Shown piece after piece: positions 19,848 to 30,665 of a DNA stretch of 64,000 bases. The stretch's first letter is position 1. Each line of letters begins with the position of its first letter. Both the position numbers and the translations under genes were made by a program. Source of the DNA: Nitrospira sp. (GTDB lineage Bacteria > Nitrospirota > Nitrospiria > Nitrospirales > Nitrospiraceae); assembly GCA_024998685.1 (NCBI GenBank), contig JACOEH010000013.1:45702-109701 (forward strand), given 5' to 3'. The notes under the pieces are model-generated. The model searched no databases and had not been told where the DNA came from. It saw nothing but the letters and a program-made list of their open reading frames with translations.

Positions 19848-20630
19848 TCAGCAGTTTCGAGCTTCACCGACATGGCCGACGGCGCGGGACTGTTGGTACG
19901 CCGTTATCGCGGCAGCGAGTTCCGGAATTCCTTCGCCTGTCGTCGCGACCGTACGCAACACATTCGGACACCATTCCCTCAGATTTCGTAACGTGTTATC
20001 CGCGTCAGGAAGGTCTCCCTTGTTGACGATGACGATGTGGGCGACCTCCAATAGTCCGGCCTTCATAGCTTGAACTTCGTCACCCAGGCCAGGGGCCACC
20101 ACCGCCACGACGATAGGCGCGACATCGACGACGTCGACTTCATTCTGGCCGACCCCAACGGTCTCGATCAGGATCACATCATAGCCGGCTGCTTCCAATA
20201 CTAACGCTGCATCGCCGGTCGCTTGAGCAAGCCCTCCATGATGTCCACGAGTGGCCATGCTTCTGATATACACCCCGTGATCCAGCGCGTGTTCCTGCAT
20301 TCTGATGCGGTCACCCAGCAGGGCGCCGCCTGTGACCGGGCTACTGATATCGACCGCCAGGACACCTATCATCAAACCTTGCCGTCGATAGAAGCTCACT
20401 AAACGGGTGACCACGGTGCTCTTCCCGGCTCCGGGATACCCCGTTACCCCAATTATCATCGCCCGCGTGGTGCCGTCGAGGAGACGCAGCACTTCTCTGC
20501 CGCCTGGATGGTTTTCCAACAAGGAGATCAGGCGTGATACGGCGCGGACGTTTCCGGCTCTCACCCGCTCAGCTAAGATCTTCAAGCCATGGATGTCGCA
20601 CTGGAACGGGTGTGAACCGAGAGACCTCAT
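19848..20630 (-). CDS. meaB: Methylmalonyl-CoA mutase-associated G-protein chaperone (MeaB/ArgK)
   Basis: IGVTGYPGAGKSTVVTRL P-loop, LAVDISSPVTGGALLGDRIRM, VIVNKGDLPD. Confidence 0.93.
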   Translation of the reverse strand: MRSLGSHPFQCDIHGLKILAERVRAGNVRAVSRLISLLENHPGGREVLRLLDGTTRAMIIGVTGYPGAGKSTVVTRLVSFYRRQGLMIGVLAVDISSPVTGGALLGDRIRMQEHALDHGVYIRSMATRGHHGGLAQATGDAALVLEAAGYDVILIETVGVGQNEVDVVDVAPIVVAVVAPGLGDEVQAMKAGLLEVAHIVIVNKGDLPDADNTLRNLREWCPNVLRTVATTGEGIPELAAAITAYQQSRAVGHVGEARNC

Positions 20631-21604
20631 GCCGCACCTTCATATGCAGTGTGTTCCGTCTGTACCTGCGAGAGGCGCGACGACGGTCGGCGGTTCAGAA
20701 CCTTACCGATCTCGCATGCCGCCGCAATGACCTTCCGCTCATCCACAACAAGCGAAGCGCCGGACGCCTTTAGCGCATAGACCACGTCTTCCGTCGCAAC
20801 ATTCCCCCACGCTCCCGGGGCGTACGGACATCCTCCGAGTCCCCCGGCGGCTGTGTCGAACGTCTCAATGCGATACTCGGTCCACGCGGTCAGGACATTG
20901 GCCACGGCCATTCCGCAAGTATCATGAACGTGCAGGGAGAGACGATTTCGATCGATGCGTGGCACTATTTCATCCAAGAGTGTCCGGATGTCTCGAGGAG
21001 CGGCTTTTCCAACGGTATCCCCCAGAGAGATTTCGTCTACTCCGAGATCAAGTAACTGCCGCACCACATCCAGAACCTGCGACGGTTGGACGGCACCCTC
21101 AAAGGGACAATGGGTCACGGTGGAAATATATCCTCGCACGGTCATGCCGTCGCGTTTCGCGCCGAACACCACCGCCTTGAACCGCTCGATCGACTCGCCG
21201 ATCGTGCAGTTGATGTTCCGTCGTGTGAACGAATCGGAGGCCGCCGTAAAAACAGCGATCTTGTTCACCGCCGCCGCCCTTGCCCGTTCCAACCCTCGTT
21301 CATTCGGCACCAGCGCTGAATAGATCACGCCGGGCAGTCGCTCGATTCTCCGGAACACCTCGTCGGAATCCGCCAATTGCGGAACGGCGCGAGGCGACAC
21401 AAACGACCCTGCCTCGATCTCCGCCACACCGCTCTTGGACAAGGCATCCACGAACGACACCTTAACCGCCGTAGGGACGACCTCCGATTCATTCTGCAGC
21501 CCGTCCCGCGGACCGACCTCGACGATCCGGATCACAGACGCATGTGATGTTGATCCGTTGCTGTCCCGCATCATACGACGCTCCACAGCGCCCCCTTCAC
21601 TCAA
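20627..21604 (-). CDS. Hydroxymethylglutaryl-CoA lyase
   Basis: EVGPRDGLQNE, GDTVGKAAPRDI, HVHDTCGMAVAN, GGLGGCPYAPGAWGNVATED. Confidence 0.93.
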   Translation of the reverse strand: MSEGGAVERRMMRDSNGSTSHASVIRIVEVGPRDGLQNESEVVPTAVKVSFVDALSKSGVAEIEAGSFVSPRAVPQLADSDEVFRRIERLPGVIYSALVPNERGLERARAAAVNKIAVFTAASDSFTRRNINCTIGESIERFKAVVFGAKRDGMTVRGYISTVTHCPFEGAVQPSQVLDVVRQLLDLGVDEISLGDTVGKAAPRDIRTLLDEIVPRIDRNRLSLHVHDTCGMAVANVLTAWTEYRIETFDTAAGGLGGCPYAPGAWGNVATEDVVYALKASGASLVVDERKVIAAACEIGKVLNRRPSSRLSQVQTEHTAYEGAA

Positions 21605-22397
21605 CGCCTGTCGGCTTCACCCAGTTCGGTGTTCGGCGTTCGCGAAAGGCGCGAATCCCTTCCTGGGCCTCGGATGAAAGGCGAGCCCGAACGTTCTCTT
21701 CGACACACACCTTCCACCGCTCCTCATGGGGCAAATGGTGAAGTCGGCGGAACAGCGCTTTCGTGTCCCGTACGGCCTGCGGAGCGAGATGGGTCATCCG
21801 CTCAGCCAATGATGCGACATGGGCGTCAAGCGCAGCCGGTTCAACGACATCATGGATAAGACCGCTGTCGCGAGCGGTCGATGCGGAAAACGGCTCACCG
21901 GTAAGACAGAATCGCCGCACAAACGAGTTCCCGACCTTTGCGAGAACAAAGGGCGCGATCACAGCCGGAACCAACCCCAAGCGGACCTCGCTGAAAGCGA
22001 ATGTTGCACTCGCAGCGGCTGCAGCGATGTCGCACGCCGCAATCAACCCGACTCCTCCGCCGTAGACAGCCCCCTGGATGCATCCGATCACGGGACAGGG
22101 GCAATCATCGATGGTCCGGAACATCGCAAGCAATCGCTCGGCGTCCTGCCGCGCTTCCGGTGCGGACGCGATTCGGTCAGTCCCCATCCAGCGGAGATCT
22201 GCCCCGGCGCAAAATGTGGGGCCGCTACCGGTCAAGACGATGGCGCGCACCGACTGATCCTGTCCCAACGCCGTAAAGGTCTCGCACAGTTCCTCCACCA
22301 TACGGGCATCGAACGCGTTCCGTCGATCGGGCCGATTCAGGATCACACGTGCATACCCTGTACCCGATTCAGTGAGGATCGACGTAAACGGCTTCAT
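21597..22397 (-). CDS. Enoyl-CoA hydratase family, probable methylglutaconyl-CoA hydratase
   Basis: FCAGADLRWMG, GAVYGGGVGLIAACDIAAA; between HMG-CoA lyase and MCC-beta-like gene. Confidence 0.85.
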   Translation of the reverse strand: MKPFTSILTESGTGYARVILNRPDRRNAFDARMVEELCETFTALGQDQSVRAIVLTGSGPTFCAGADLRWMGTDRIASAPEARQDAERLLAMFRTIDDCPCPVIGCIQGAVYGGGVGLIAACDIAAAAASATFAFSEVRLGLVPAVIAPFVLAKVGNSFVRRFCLTGEPFSASTARDSGLIHDVVEPAALDAHVASLAERMTHLAPQAVRDTKALFRRLHHLPHEERWKVCVEENVRARLSSEAQEGIRAFRERRTPNWVKPTGVE

Positions 22398-22404
22398 TGG
22401 AACC

Positions 22405-24009
22405 TCACATGCGAAAAACAGGGAAGTGCGACGAGCGGATCGGCGTCGTCATTGCGACGTCAAGACACAGGCCGAGAATGTTCCGTGTATCCACCGGATC
22501 GATGATCCCGTCATCCCAGAGCCGAGCCGTGCTGAAATAGGGACTGCCCTCACGCTCATACTGGGCTCGTATGGAATCCATGATCCTTCGCCGCTCGTCT
22601 TCCGACAGCGACGCTTTGTCGCGGGCTCTCTGTTGCTGTTTCACCGTCAAAAGTACCTGGGCCGCCTGTTGCGCTCCCATCACGGACGTCCGCGCGTTGG
22701 GCCAGAGGAAGAGAAAGCGCGGAGCATACGCGCGTCCGCACATGGCATAATTGCCGGCACCATGAGAGGCGCCTACAATAATGGTGAATTTCGGAACATC
22801 GGCAGTCGCCACCGCTTGCACCATCTTGGCTCCGTCCTTGATGATCCCTCGCGTCTCGTAGTCCTTACCGACCATGAATCCTGTGATGTTCTGGAGAAAC
22901 ACCAGCGGCAGCCGCCGCTGAGCGCAGAGTTGGACAAAGTGGGCGCCTTTCAAGGCGGCTTCGGAGAAGAGCACGCCGTTGTTCGCGACGATGCCGACTT
23001 GATGCCCCATCCAACGGGCGAATCCGCATAGCAGTGTCCGACCATATCGTGCCTTAAACTCATGAAAACGGCTGCCGTCCACCAAACGGGCAATCACTTC
23101 ACGGGCGTCGAAAGTCTGCCGTGGATTGTTCGGAATGAGCCCATACAGTTCGGCGGCCGGATAGCGAGGCTCTTCGATCGGTGCCGGTCTGCGAAGGACC
23201 GATCGTCGAGGCAGTGTCTCGACGATCGACCGGCAGATCTCGAGCGCTTCATGGTCGTTGTCTGCGAGATGATCACTGACGCCGGAGAGCCTGGTGTGGA
23301 GATCGGCGCCGCCGAGTTCCTCGGACGTGACTTCTTCGCCGGTTGCCGCTTTGACCAGTGGAGGCCCCGCCAGATAAATGGTGCCGGTCCCTTTGACGAT
23401 GACGTTTTCGTCGCACATGGCCGGCACATAGGCGCCTCCTGCGGTACACATCCCCATGACGACGGCGATTTGCGGAACTCCGAGGGCGGACATGCGCGCC
23501 TGATTGTAAAAGATCCGTCCGAAGTGCTCTTTGTCCGCAAACACATCGGCTTGCATGGGCAGAAACACGCCGCCTGAATCCACGAGATAGATCGCGGGCA
23601 GTCGATTTTCCAGGGCGATCTCTTGAGCACGAAGATGCTTCTTGATCGTCATGGGGAAGTAGGTACCGCCCTTGACCGTCGCATCATTGGCGGCGATGAC
23701 ACAGGGACGTCCTTCCACATAACCGATACCCGTAATCAAACCGGCAGCGGAGATCTGGTCATCGTACATCCCGGATGCCGCCAAGGGACTGAGTTCAAGC
23801 CAAAGCGCGTCCGGATCGAGCAACTTCGCGATTCGCTCTCTGGCGGTCAGTTTGCCGCGTTGTTGATGAAGGGCGGTCGCTTCCGGCGGTCCTCCGGCTC
23901 GAGCGAGGGTGAGATGTTTCTGGAGGTCCGCCACCAGCCCCTCATAGTGCGCACGATTCGACGCGAATTCGCCGGAGGCGGCAACCACTGAAGTCGTCAA
24001 CGTACGCAT
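22405..24009 (-). CDS. Acyl-CoA carboxylase carboxyltransferase (methylcrotonyl-CoA carboxylase beta-like)
   Basis: [67 protein letters not shown]. Confidence 0.92.
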   Translation of the reverse strand: MRTLTTSVVAASGEFASNRAHYEGLVADLQKHLTLARAGGPPEATALHQQRGKLTARERIAKLLDPDALWLELSPLAASGMYDDQISAAGLITGIGYVEGRPCVIAANDATVKGGTYFPMTIKKHLRAQEIALENRLPAIYLVDSGGVFLPMQADVFADKEHFGRIFYNQARMSALGVPQIAVVMGMCTAGGAYVPAMCDENVIVKGTGTIYLAGPPLVKAATGEEVTSEELGGADLHTRLSGVSDHLADNDHEALEICRSIVETLPRRSVLRRPAPIEEPRYPAAELYGLIPNNPRQTFDAREVIARLVDGSRFHEFKARYGRTLLCGFARWMGHQVGIVANNGVLFSEAALKGAHFVQLCAQRRLPLVFLQNITGFMVGKDYETRGIIKDGAKMVQAVATADVPKFTIIVGASHGAGNYAMCGRAYAPRFLFLWPNARTSVMGAQQAAQVLLTVKQQQRARDKASLSEDERRRIMDSIRAQYEREGSPYFSTARLWDDGIIDPVDTRNILGLCLDVAMTTPIRSSHFPVFRM

Positions 24010-24015
24010 GGTCCC

Positions 24016-24423
24016 TCAGCCATGTGGTTTGAGCCCTTTCACGAACGTCACGATCTCCTGGATAGGCCTGCCGGGCCCGAACAGAACCTTTACGCCGTCC
24101 GCTGTGAGCGCCGTGGCATCTTCATCGGGAATGATTCCCCCGCCGAACAAGACGATGTCTCCGGCTTCCTGTTCCTTGAGAAGTTCGAGGACGCGTCGAA
24201 AGAGTGTATTGTGCGCTCCTGAAAGGATGCTTAAACCGATCGCATCCACATCCTCTTGGATCGCCGTATTGACGACCTGTTCAGGCGTCTGATGCAGCCC
24301 GGTATAGATGACTTCCAGCCCGGCGTCTCGTAATGCGCGCGCAATGAGTTTTACGCCTCGGTCATGGCCGTCGAGGCCGACTTTGCCGATTAGAATCCGC
24401 AGGGGGACGCTCGCTATTGCCAT
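24016..24423 (-). CDS. Methylmalonyl-CoA mutase, B12-binding subunit
   Basis: KVGLDGHDRGVKLIARALRDAGLEVIYTGLHQTPEQVV B12-binding DxHxxG motif. Confidence 0.95.
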   Translation of the reverse strand: MAIASVPLRILIGKVGLDGHDRGVKLIARALRDAGLEVIYTGLHQTPEQVVNTAIQEDVDAIGLSILSGAHNTLFRRVLELLKEQEAGDIVLFGGGIIPDEDATALTADGVKVLFGPGRPIQEIVTFVKGLKPHG

Positions 24424-25262
24424 GCCGTCACCTCACGAAGAACGTATTTGCCGTCCTGATCCTTCCGAACATATCCCGCCTGCACCACGGGATCATGCTC
24501 GAAGAGCAACAGCCACTGCTCTTCAATCGCCCGGTCCAACACCCATCGTTTCGTTTCCAGGGTCTGAATGGGAAAGAGATCGTAGCCCATGATGTAGGGA
24601 AGCGGCAGATGCGATACGGTCGGAATCAGGTCCCCCGGGAAAAATGCAATCTGCCCTTCCGATTCGACTTTGACGCTCTGATGGTAGCGTGTATGGCCGG
24701 CGGTGACGACCGCTGTCACGCCCGGAACGAGTTCCGTATCGCCATGCAGGAATTCCCACTGATTGATGTGATCGATCGGTGCAAAATTGTCCGGGCGGTA
24801 ACTGGCCCTCGTCCGTTCATTGGCACGGGCAGCATCTTCAAATTCACCCTGTTGAATGACGTACCGCGCTTTGGGAAAGGCCGGTCTGATATTCCCATCC
24901 TCTTGAGTCAGTGTATTTCCCCCGGCATGGTCGAAATGCAGATGCGTATTGATCACCAGATGAATGTCCTCTGGTCCCAGACCCAATCGCTTGAGAGATT
25001 CCAGTATCGTCGGTCTTCGCTCAACGGCGAACATGCGTTGAAACTTCGCGTCTTCCTTTGGTCCGAGTCCCGTGTCCACCAAGATGTTTGTGCCGTTCGC
25101 TCGGATCAGCAGAGCCGTCAGGCTAAGCGAGATTCGGTTGAACTCATCGGCGGGACAACATTTTTCCCACAAGGTCTTCGGAACGACTCCGAACATGGCT
25201 CCACCGTCCAACCGGAATCGGCCGTCGCTCACAGGATAAATTTCAAATGCTCCGAACTTCAT
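24414..25262 (-). CDS. MBL-fold metallohydrolase
   Basis: INTHLHFDHAGG HxHxDH motif, TAGHTRYHQ. Confidence 0.9.
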   Translation of the reverse strand: MKFGAFEIYPVSDGRFRLDGGAMFGVVPKTLWEKCCPADEFNRISLSLTALLIRANGTNILVDTGLGPKEDAKFQRMFAVERRPTILESLKRLGLGPEDIHLVINTHLHFDHAGGNTLTQEDGNIRPAFPKARYVIQQGEFEDAARANERTRASYRPDNFAPIDHINQWEFLHGDTELVPGVTAVVTAGHTRYHQSVKVESEGQIAFFPGDLIPTVSHLPLPYIMGYDLFPIQTLETKRWVLDRAIEEQWLLLFEHDPVVQAGYVRKDQDGKYVLREVTAWQ

Positions 25263-25412
25263 GGTGCCTCGCCGACAGCCGACTACCCTTCCTTCTTCCT
25301 CTCCTCTCTAACGGCCAGCTGGAAGGGATGGGCATCGAGCGGAGCGCCATTGCGCCGAATCTGACACAATAGCAAATGGCTGCACCTATCCTCCCCATTC
25401 TCCTTTTCAGTA

Positions 25413-25530
25413 GTGGACGACCAGGATGCCTCTCACTGCGCGCATGCGACGAGCACCGCCCGTTATGATTACAATCTGATCGACCCTGCATGCGCGGCGC
25501 GCGAGCACAGGAGGCATCCTGGTCGTCCAC
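25413..25530. repeat. Long inverted repeat with 20-bp perfect arms around a 78-bp spacer
   Basis: GTGGACGACCAGGATGCCTC (25413-25432) and its exact reverse complement (25511-25530). Confidence 0.9.
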
Positions 25531-25535
25531 TGCCA

Positions 25536-27131
25536 TCACAACACCACCGGCTCTCGATACGTGCCCAACACTTCCTTCAAAGCCGTACAGATCTCACCCA
25601 GCGTCGCCTTGGCTTTCACCGCGTCGATGAGATACGGCATCACGTTCTCGCCGCACGCGGTCGCTTCCTGCAATGCCTCGACGGCGCCGGCCATCTTGAA
25701 GGAATCGCGACATTTGCGTAAGTCCGAGAGACGCGCCACCTGTTCACGCTCGACTTCCTGTCCTATTTTGAGTATCGGGATCGGACGTTCCGCCGATTCC
25801 ACATACTCGTTGACACCCACGATGATCCGCTCTTTTCGTTCCAATTCGCGCTGGTACCGTTGCGAGGCGTCAAGGATTTCACGCTGCGGGAATCCTCGTT
25901 CGATCGCTTGGACCATGCCGCCCATGTCGTCCAATCGTCGAAAATAATCCAGTGCCGCCTCTTCGAGGCGATTCGTGAGAGTTTCGACATAATAAGAGCC
26001 GCCGAGCGGATCGACGCTGTTGGCGACTTCGCTCTCCTGCGCGATGATCTGTTGCGTGCGCAGTGCCAGTTTCACCGCATCTTCGGTCGGCAACGCGAGC
26101 GTTTCATCCATCGAATTGGTATGGAGCGATTGCGCGCCGCCCAAGACGGCGGCCAGGGCCTGAATTGCCGTGCGGACTACATTGTTCATGGGCTGTTGTG
26201 CCGTGAGGGAACAGCCGGCGGTCTGCGCGTGGCAACGGAGCTGCGCCGAGCGAGGATCGCCGGGCCGATACCGCCGCGTCATTTCGCGAGCCCATAGCCG
26301 ACGTGCCGCGCGAAACTTGGCGATCTCCTCAAACAAGTCATTGTGCGCGTTGAAAAAGAACGAGAGCTGCGGAGCGAATCGGTCCACGGGAAGACCGGCT
26401 TTGACCGCCGCTTCCACATAGGTCAGGCCGTCGTACAAGGTAAAGGCAAGTTCCTGGACCGCGGTCGAGCCGGCTTCCCGGATGTGATATCCGCTGATGC
26501 TGACCGGATGCCATTTGGGAACATGCTCGGAACAGTACGCGATGGTGTCGGTCATCAAACGGAGGGAGGGTTCCGGGGGATAGAGCCACTCTTTTTGCGC
26601 GATGTATTCCTTCAAAATGTCGTTCTGCAATGTGCCGTCCAATCGCTCAAGGCGGATACCGCGCTTCTCCGCAACCGCGAGGTACATCGCGAAGATCACG
26701 GCGGCGGGACCGTTGATCGTCATCGACGTGGTGACCTGATCAAGCGGAATGTCCTCGAACAGCCGTTCCATATCGTCGAGCGACGAGATCGAAACGCCGC
26801 AGTGACCGATCTCTCCGTGGGCGGGCGAGGCATCCGCGTCGATTCCCATCAAGGTCGGCATGTCAAACGCGACGCTCAGGCCGTTTTGCCCATGTTGGAG
26901 GAGATATTTGAACCGACGGTTGGTATCCTCCGACGATCCGAAACCGGCGAACTGCCGCATGGTCCAGAGCCGGCCACGATACATGGTCGGATAGACTCCT
27001 CGCGTGTACGGAAATTGACCCGGCGCGCCAAGTTCCTCGTCCGGCGACCAGTCCTTCAAATCGCTGTGGGTATACACCCGGTTGGTGTCGAATCCTGAGA
27101 GGGAGGTGAATCTCGGTTTACGCTCTTGCAT
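25536..27131 (-). CDS. Methylmalonyl-CoA mutase, catalytic (large) subunit
   Basis: [69 protein letters not shown]. Confidence 0.95.
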   Translation of the reverse strand: MQERKPRFTSLSGFDTNRVYTHSDLKDWSPDEELGAPGQFPYTRGVYPTMYRGRLWTMRQFAGFGSSEDTNRRFKYLLQHGQNGLSVAFDMPTLMGIDADASPAHGEIGHCGVSISSLDDMERLFEDIPLDQVTTSMTINGPAAVIFAMYLAVAEKRGIRLERLDGTLQNDILKEYIAQKEWLYPPEPSLRLMTDTIAYCSEHVPKWHPVSISGYHIREAGSTAVQELAFTLYDGLTYVEAAVKAGLPVDRFAPQLSFFFNAHNDLFEEIAKFRAARRLWAREMTRRYRPGDPRSAQLRCHAQTAGCSLTAQQPMNNVVRTAIQALAAVLGGAQSLHTNSMDETLALPTEDAVKLALRTQQIIAQESEVANSVDPLGGSYYVETLTNRLEEAALDYFRRLDDMGGMVQAIERGFPQREILDASQRYQRELERKERIIVGVNEYVESAERPIPILKIGQEVEREQVARLSDLRKCRDSFKMAGAVEALQEATACGENVMPYLIDAVKAKATLGEICTALKEVLGTYREPVVL

Positions 27132-27171
27132 CGATCTGCTCCAGACCGCGCTGAAGAACCAGGGACCAAGA

Positions 27172-28071
27172 TCAGGACTTACGGCTTATCGCTTCCTGCC
27201 GTTCGTTCTTCCCTTCGTAAACATGGAATCCGCGTCCGCACTTCCGTCCCAACCACCCCGCTTCGACATACCGACGGAGTAAGGGGCACGCGCGAAATTT
27301 TGGATCGCCCAAGTCTTGATGCAAGACCTCGCAGATGGCCAGCACTGTATCCAACCCGATGCGGTCGGCAAGGGCCAACGGCCCCACGGGATGGTTGGCG
27401 CCGGCGGTCATCGCCAGATCGATGTCTTCCGCAGAGGCAACGCCTTCCTCCAATGCGAAAATCGCTTCATTGATCATGGGAATCAGCACGCGGTTCACGA
27501 TGAATCCCGGTACATCCTTCGCCACGACAGGCGTTTTCCCCAAGCGCTTTGCCAAGGCGAGTGCGAGCTGCGTCGTTTGTTCGGATGTTTCCAACCCGCG
27601 AACCACTTCCACGAGACGCATCACAGGCGCAGGATTCATGAAATGCAAGCCGACGATGCGGTCGGGCCGGCCGGAGGCGGCTCCCAATTTCGTGATGGAA
27701 ATGGATGAGGTGTTGCTCGCGAGCACCACCTGTGGGGCGCAGATTCGATTCAATTGGGCGAAGAGTTCCTGCTTCACCGTGAGATCTTCCGGAACTGCTT
27801 CGATGACCATCTGCACATCCCGCAAGCGGTCAAGGTGCCCAAGTGGACGGACGAGCGCCAAGACCTCTCCGGCCTGATGATCGGTCAGACTTCCTCGTTC
27901 GACTGCGCGTTGCAGTCCCGTGCGGATCTTGGAAATGGCTGCTGTTAACGGTGGTTCGGCGACGTCGACAAGGAGAACTTCATAGCCGACGGTTGCACAG
28001 ACCTGGCTGATGCCGCGACCCATCTGTCCGGCACCGACGATCCCGATCTTTTTGATATCCTCGAGCTTCAT
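27172..28071 (-). CDS. 3-hydroxybutyryl-CoA dehydrogenase family
   Basis: [46 protein letters not shown]. Confidence 0.93.
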   Translation of the reverse strand: MKLEDIKKIGIVGAGQMGRGISQVCATVGYEVLLVDVAEPPLTAAISKIRTGLQRAVERGSLTDHQAGEVLALVRPLGHLDRLRDVQMVIEAVPEDLTVKQELFAQLNRICAPQVVLASNTSSISITKLGAASGRPDRIVGLHFMNPAPVMRLVEVVRGLETSEQTTQLALALAKRLGKTPVVAKDVPGFIVNRVLIPMINEAIFALEEGVASAEDIDLAMTAGANHPVGPLALADRIGLDTVLAICEVLHQDLGDPKFRACPLLRRYVEAGWLGRKCGRGFHVYEGKNERQEAISRKS

Positions 28072-28165
28072 GGCTCTGAAGTTAAGTCATTCGTCACCGG
28101 TCAACAGTCATTGGTTGAAAAAGAGATAGCTTCACCGATGACTAATGACAAATGACTATTGGCCA

Positions 28166-29350
28166 TTATCGTTCTACAATCATTGCCAACGCTTCCCCTC
28201 CGCCGATGCAGAGCCCGGCCAATCCCCGCCCGGCTCCACGCGCTGCCATAGCGTGAACCAAGGTTGTGAGCAAACGCGCGCCGGTCGCTCCTATGGGGTG
28301 CCCGAGCGCAACCGCTCCGCCGTTCACATTGACCTTCCTTTCGTCGAGTCCCAATTCACGGTTGATCGCGAGAGAAACGGCTGAAAATGCCTCGTTGATT
28401 TCGAACAAATCGATATCACGGATCGTGAAGCCCGTTTTTTTGAGCACCCGCGTGATGGCCTCGATCGGCGCGATCGTAAACCATTCCGGCGCCAGCGCTG
28501 CTCCGGCGTAGCCGACGATGCGCACCATCGGGACAAGCCCGAGACGTGCAGCCTCCTCTTCCGCCATGACAACCAACGCCGCCGCACCATCATTACAGGC
28601 GGGAGAATTACCCACCGTCAGGACGCCGTCCTCCTGGAATACCGGCTTGAGCTCACGCATTCTGCTCAGATCGACTCGATTCGGCTCCTCATCTTCCACG
28701 ACCGCCACTGCCGGACCTTTGCGTTGCGAGACCTCGACCGGTGCAATCTCCTGTGTAAAAATTCCAGTCGCGATCGCCTCACGCGCCCGCCGATAGCTCT
28801 CGAGCGCGAAATCATCCAGCTCTTTTCTTGTCAACTGATACTTGGCCGCACAGAGTTCACCGCCGTTTCCCATGTGAAACTTATTGTAAACGTCCCACAG
28901 TCCGTCTTTGACGAGGCTGTCGACCAATTCGGCATGTCCCAGCCGATAGCCCTGTCGCGCTTTCTCCAACAAGTAGGGCGCGCGGGTCATGTTTTCCATT
29001 CCACCAGCTACGACGATGCTCGCCTCTCCAAGCGCAATGGCCTGGTATGCCATGATCGCCGTTTGTAGACTGGACCCGCAGACCTTGTTCACCGTTGTAG
29101 CTCCGATTGAATGGGGAATTCCAGCTCCGATCGACGCCTGCCTGGCCGGCGCTTGCCCTAGACCGGCGCTGAGGACACAGCCCATGTAGACTTGGTCCAC
29201 GCGATCCGGCGGCAGGTGGATCCGCTTCAACGCTTCGGCGATGGCGAGACTGCCCAATTTTGTCGCCGGCACCTGGCTGAACATGCCGTTGAAACTGCCC
29301 ATCGCGGTCCGTACGGCGCTGACGATCACCGCTCGCTTTCCCTCGTTCAC
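28166..29350 (-). CDS. Acetyl-CoA acetyltransferase (thiolase)
   Basis: VNKVCGSSLQTA active-site Cys, NVNGGAVALGHPIGATGAR, LCIGGGEALA. Confidence 0.94.
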   Translation of the reverse strand: MNEGKRAVIVSAVRTAMGSFNGMFSQVPATKLGSLAIAEALKRIHLPPDRVDQVYMGCVLSAGLGQAPARQASIGAGIPHSIGATTVNKVCGSSLQTAIMAYQAIALGEASIVVAGGMENMTRAPYLLEKARQGYRLGHAELVDSLVKDGLWDVYNKFHMGNGGELCAAKYQLTRKELDDFALESYRRAREAIATGIFTQEIAPVEVSQRKGPAVAVVEDEEPNRVDLSRMRELKPVFQEDGVLTVGNSPACNDGAAALVVMAEEEAARLGLVPMVRIVGYAGAALAPEWFTIAPIEAITRVLKKTGFTIRDIDLFEINEAFSAVSLAINRELGLDERKVNVNGGAVALGHPIGATGARLLTTLVHAMAARGAGRGLAGLCIGGGEALAMIVER

Positions 29351-29397
29351 AACTTCTTCCCTCCACCCCTCACGCCTTACCCCTTACGTCTCATCCG

Positions 29398-30570
29398 TCA
29401 CAAGATCTGCTCCCAATCACTTTGTTCGAGATAGTGTTTCACCTTTGCCATGAACTGATCCGCCGTCGCCCCATCGATGACCCGGTGGTCGAACGACAAG
29501 CTGAGGTACCCCATCGGGCGAATCGCGATTGCATCGTGAATAACCACGGCTCGTTTCTGAATCGCGCCGATACCCAGAATGGCGATTTGCGGCTGATGAA
29601 TGATCGGGGTGCTGAACAAGCTGCCGAATCCCCCATGATTCGTGATCGTGAATGTTCCTCCTTGAACCTCTTCGGGGCTCAACTTCTTGGACCTGGCTCG
29701 TTCCGCAAGATCCACAATTTCTTTTGCCAACTGGTTCAGCCCTTTTCGATCGGCATATCGCACCACCGGCACCAAGAGTCCGTCTTCGAGCGCCATGGCG
29801 ATGCCGACATGAATATCTTTCTTGACCGCTATTCCTTGCTCTCCCCATGACGAGTTCACGATCGATACATCTCGAATGGCTCTGGTTACGGCACGGACGA
29901 CAAACGGCAAATAGGTCAGACTGCGGCCCTGCCCTGAGCTCTGCCGAAGGGCCTCTCTGAATCCGGCGATGCCCGAAAAGTCGGCTTCAAAAAAGGTGGA
30001 GACATGGGCCGACGTTTGTTTGCTTTTGACCATCCGGTCCGCGATGGTCTTACGCATCTGTGTGAAGGGAAGAAGGTCTTCGCTCATGGAAGGCTCGCTG
30101 CCTGGAGCAGCAATCTCGGTTTGGACTCGGCTCTGCTCGATAAAATCGAGCACGTCTTTCTTCGTGACGCGGCCGCCGACCCCTGTTCCCTTCACCTGCG
30201 AGAGATCGATTCCATGCTCTCTGGCAAGTTGCCGCACCGCCGGTGAATGATGTTGGTCTCCCGCCGAAGCCGGTTCCATAGGACGCACCACCACCCCGCC
30301 CACCCTGTTGATCACCTCAGAAGGCGGAACACGTTCGACGCGCGCCAACAAGGTTCCGACAGGAACCGTCTGACCCTCCTGAACGATGATCTCGTTCAGC
30401 AAACCCGTGGCAGGCGAAGGAATCTCCAAGGTGACTTTCTCCGTTTCCACTTCCAAGAGCGATTCATCTTTTTGGATGGCGCCTCCGACAGGGATCAGCC
30501 ACTTCACGACCGTTCCTTCGGCGATGCTCTCTCCAAGCTGCGGCATGATGATGTCGGTGGCCATATTCAC
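29398..30570 (-). CDS. 2-oxo acid dehydrogenase E2 (dihydrolipoamide acyltransferase)
   Basis: Lipoyl domain ETEKVTLEIPSP, E3/E1-binding domain, catalytic SFDHRVIDGATADQF. Confidence 0.94.
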   Translation of the reverse strand: MNMATDIIMPQLGESIAEGTVVKWLIPVGGAIQKDESLLEVETEKVTLEIPSPATGLLNEIIVQEGQTVPVGTLLARVERVPPSEVINRVGGVVVRPMEPASAGDQHHSPAVRQLAREHGIDLSQVKGTGVGGRVTKKDVLDFIEQSRVQTEIAAPGSEPSMSEDLLPFTQMRKTIADRMVKSKQTSAHVSTFFEADFSGIAGFREALRQSSGQGRSLTYLPFVVRAVTRAIRDVSIVNSSWGEQGIAVKKDIHVGIAMALEDGLLVPVVRYADRKGLNQLAKEIVDLAERARSKKLSPEEVQGGTFTITNHGGFGSLFSTPIIHQPQIAILGIGAIQKRAVVIHDAIAIRPMGYLSLSFDHRVIDGATADQFMAKVKHYLEQSDWEQIL

Positions 30571-30665
30571 GTGCTGAGTGATGAGTGCTGAGGACTGAGA
30601 TGGACATCCGGCCGATGCGGGATTCTTTGGCTCTCGGTCCTCGTCATTCAGTCCTCAGTCTTTTT

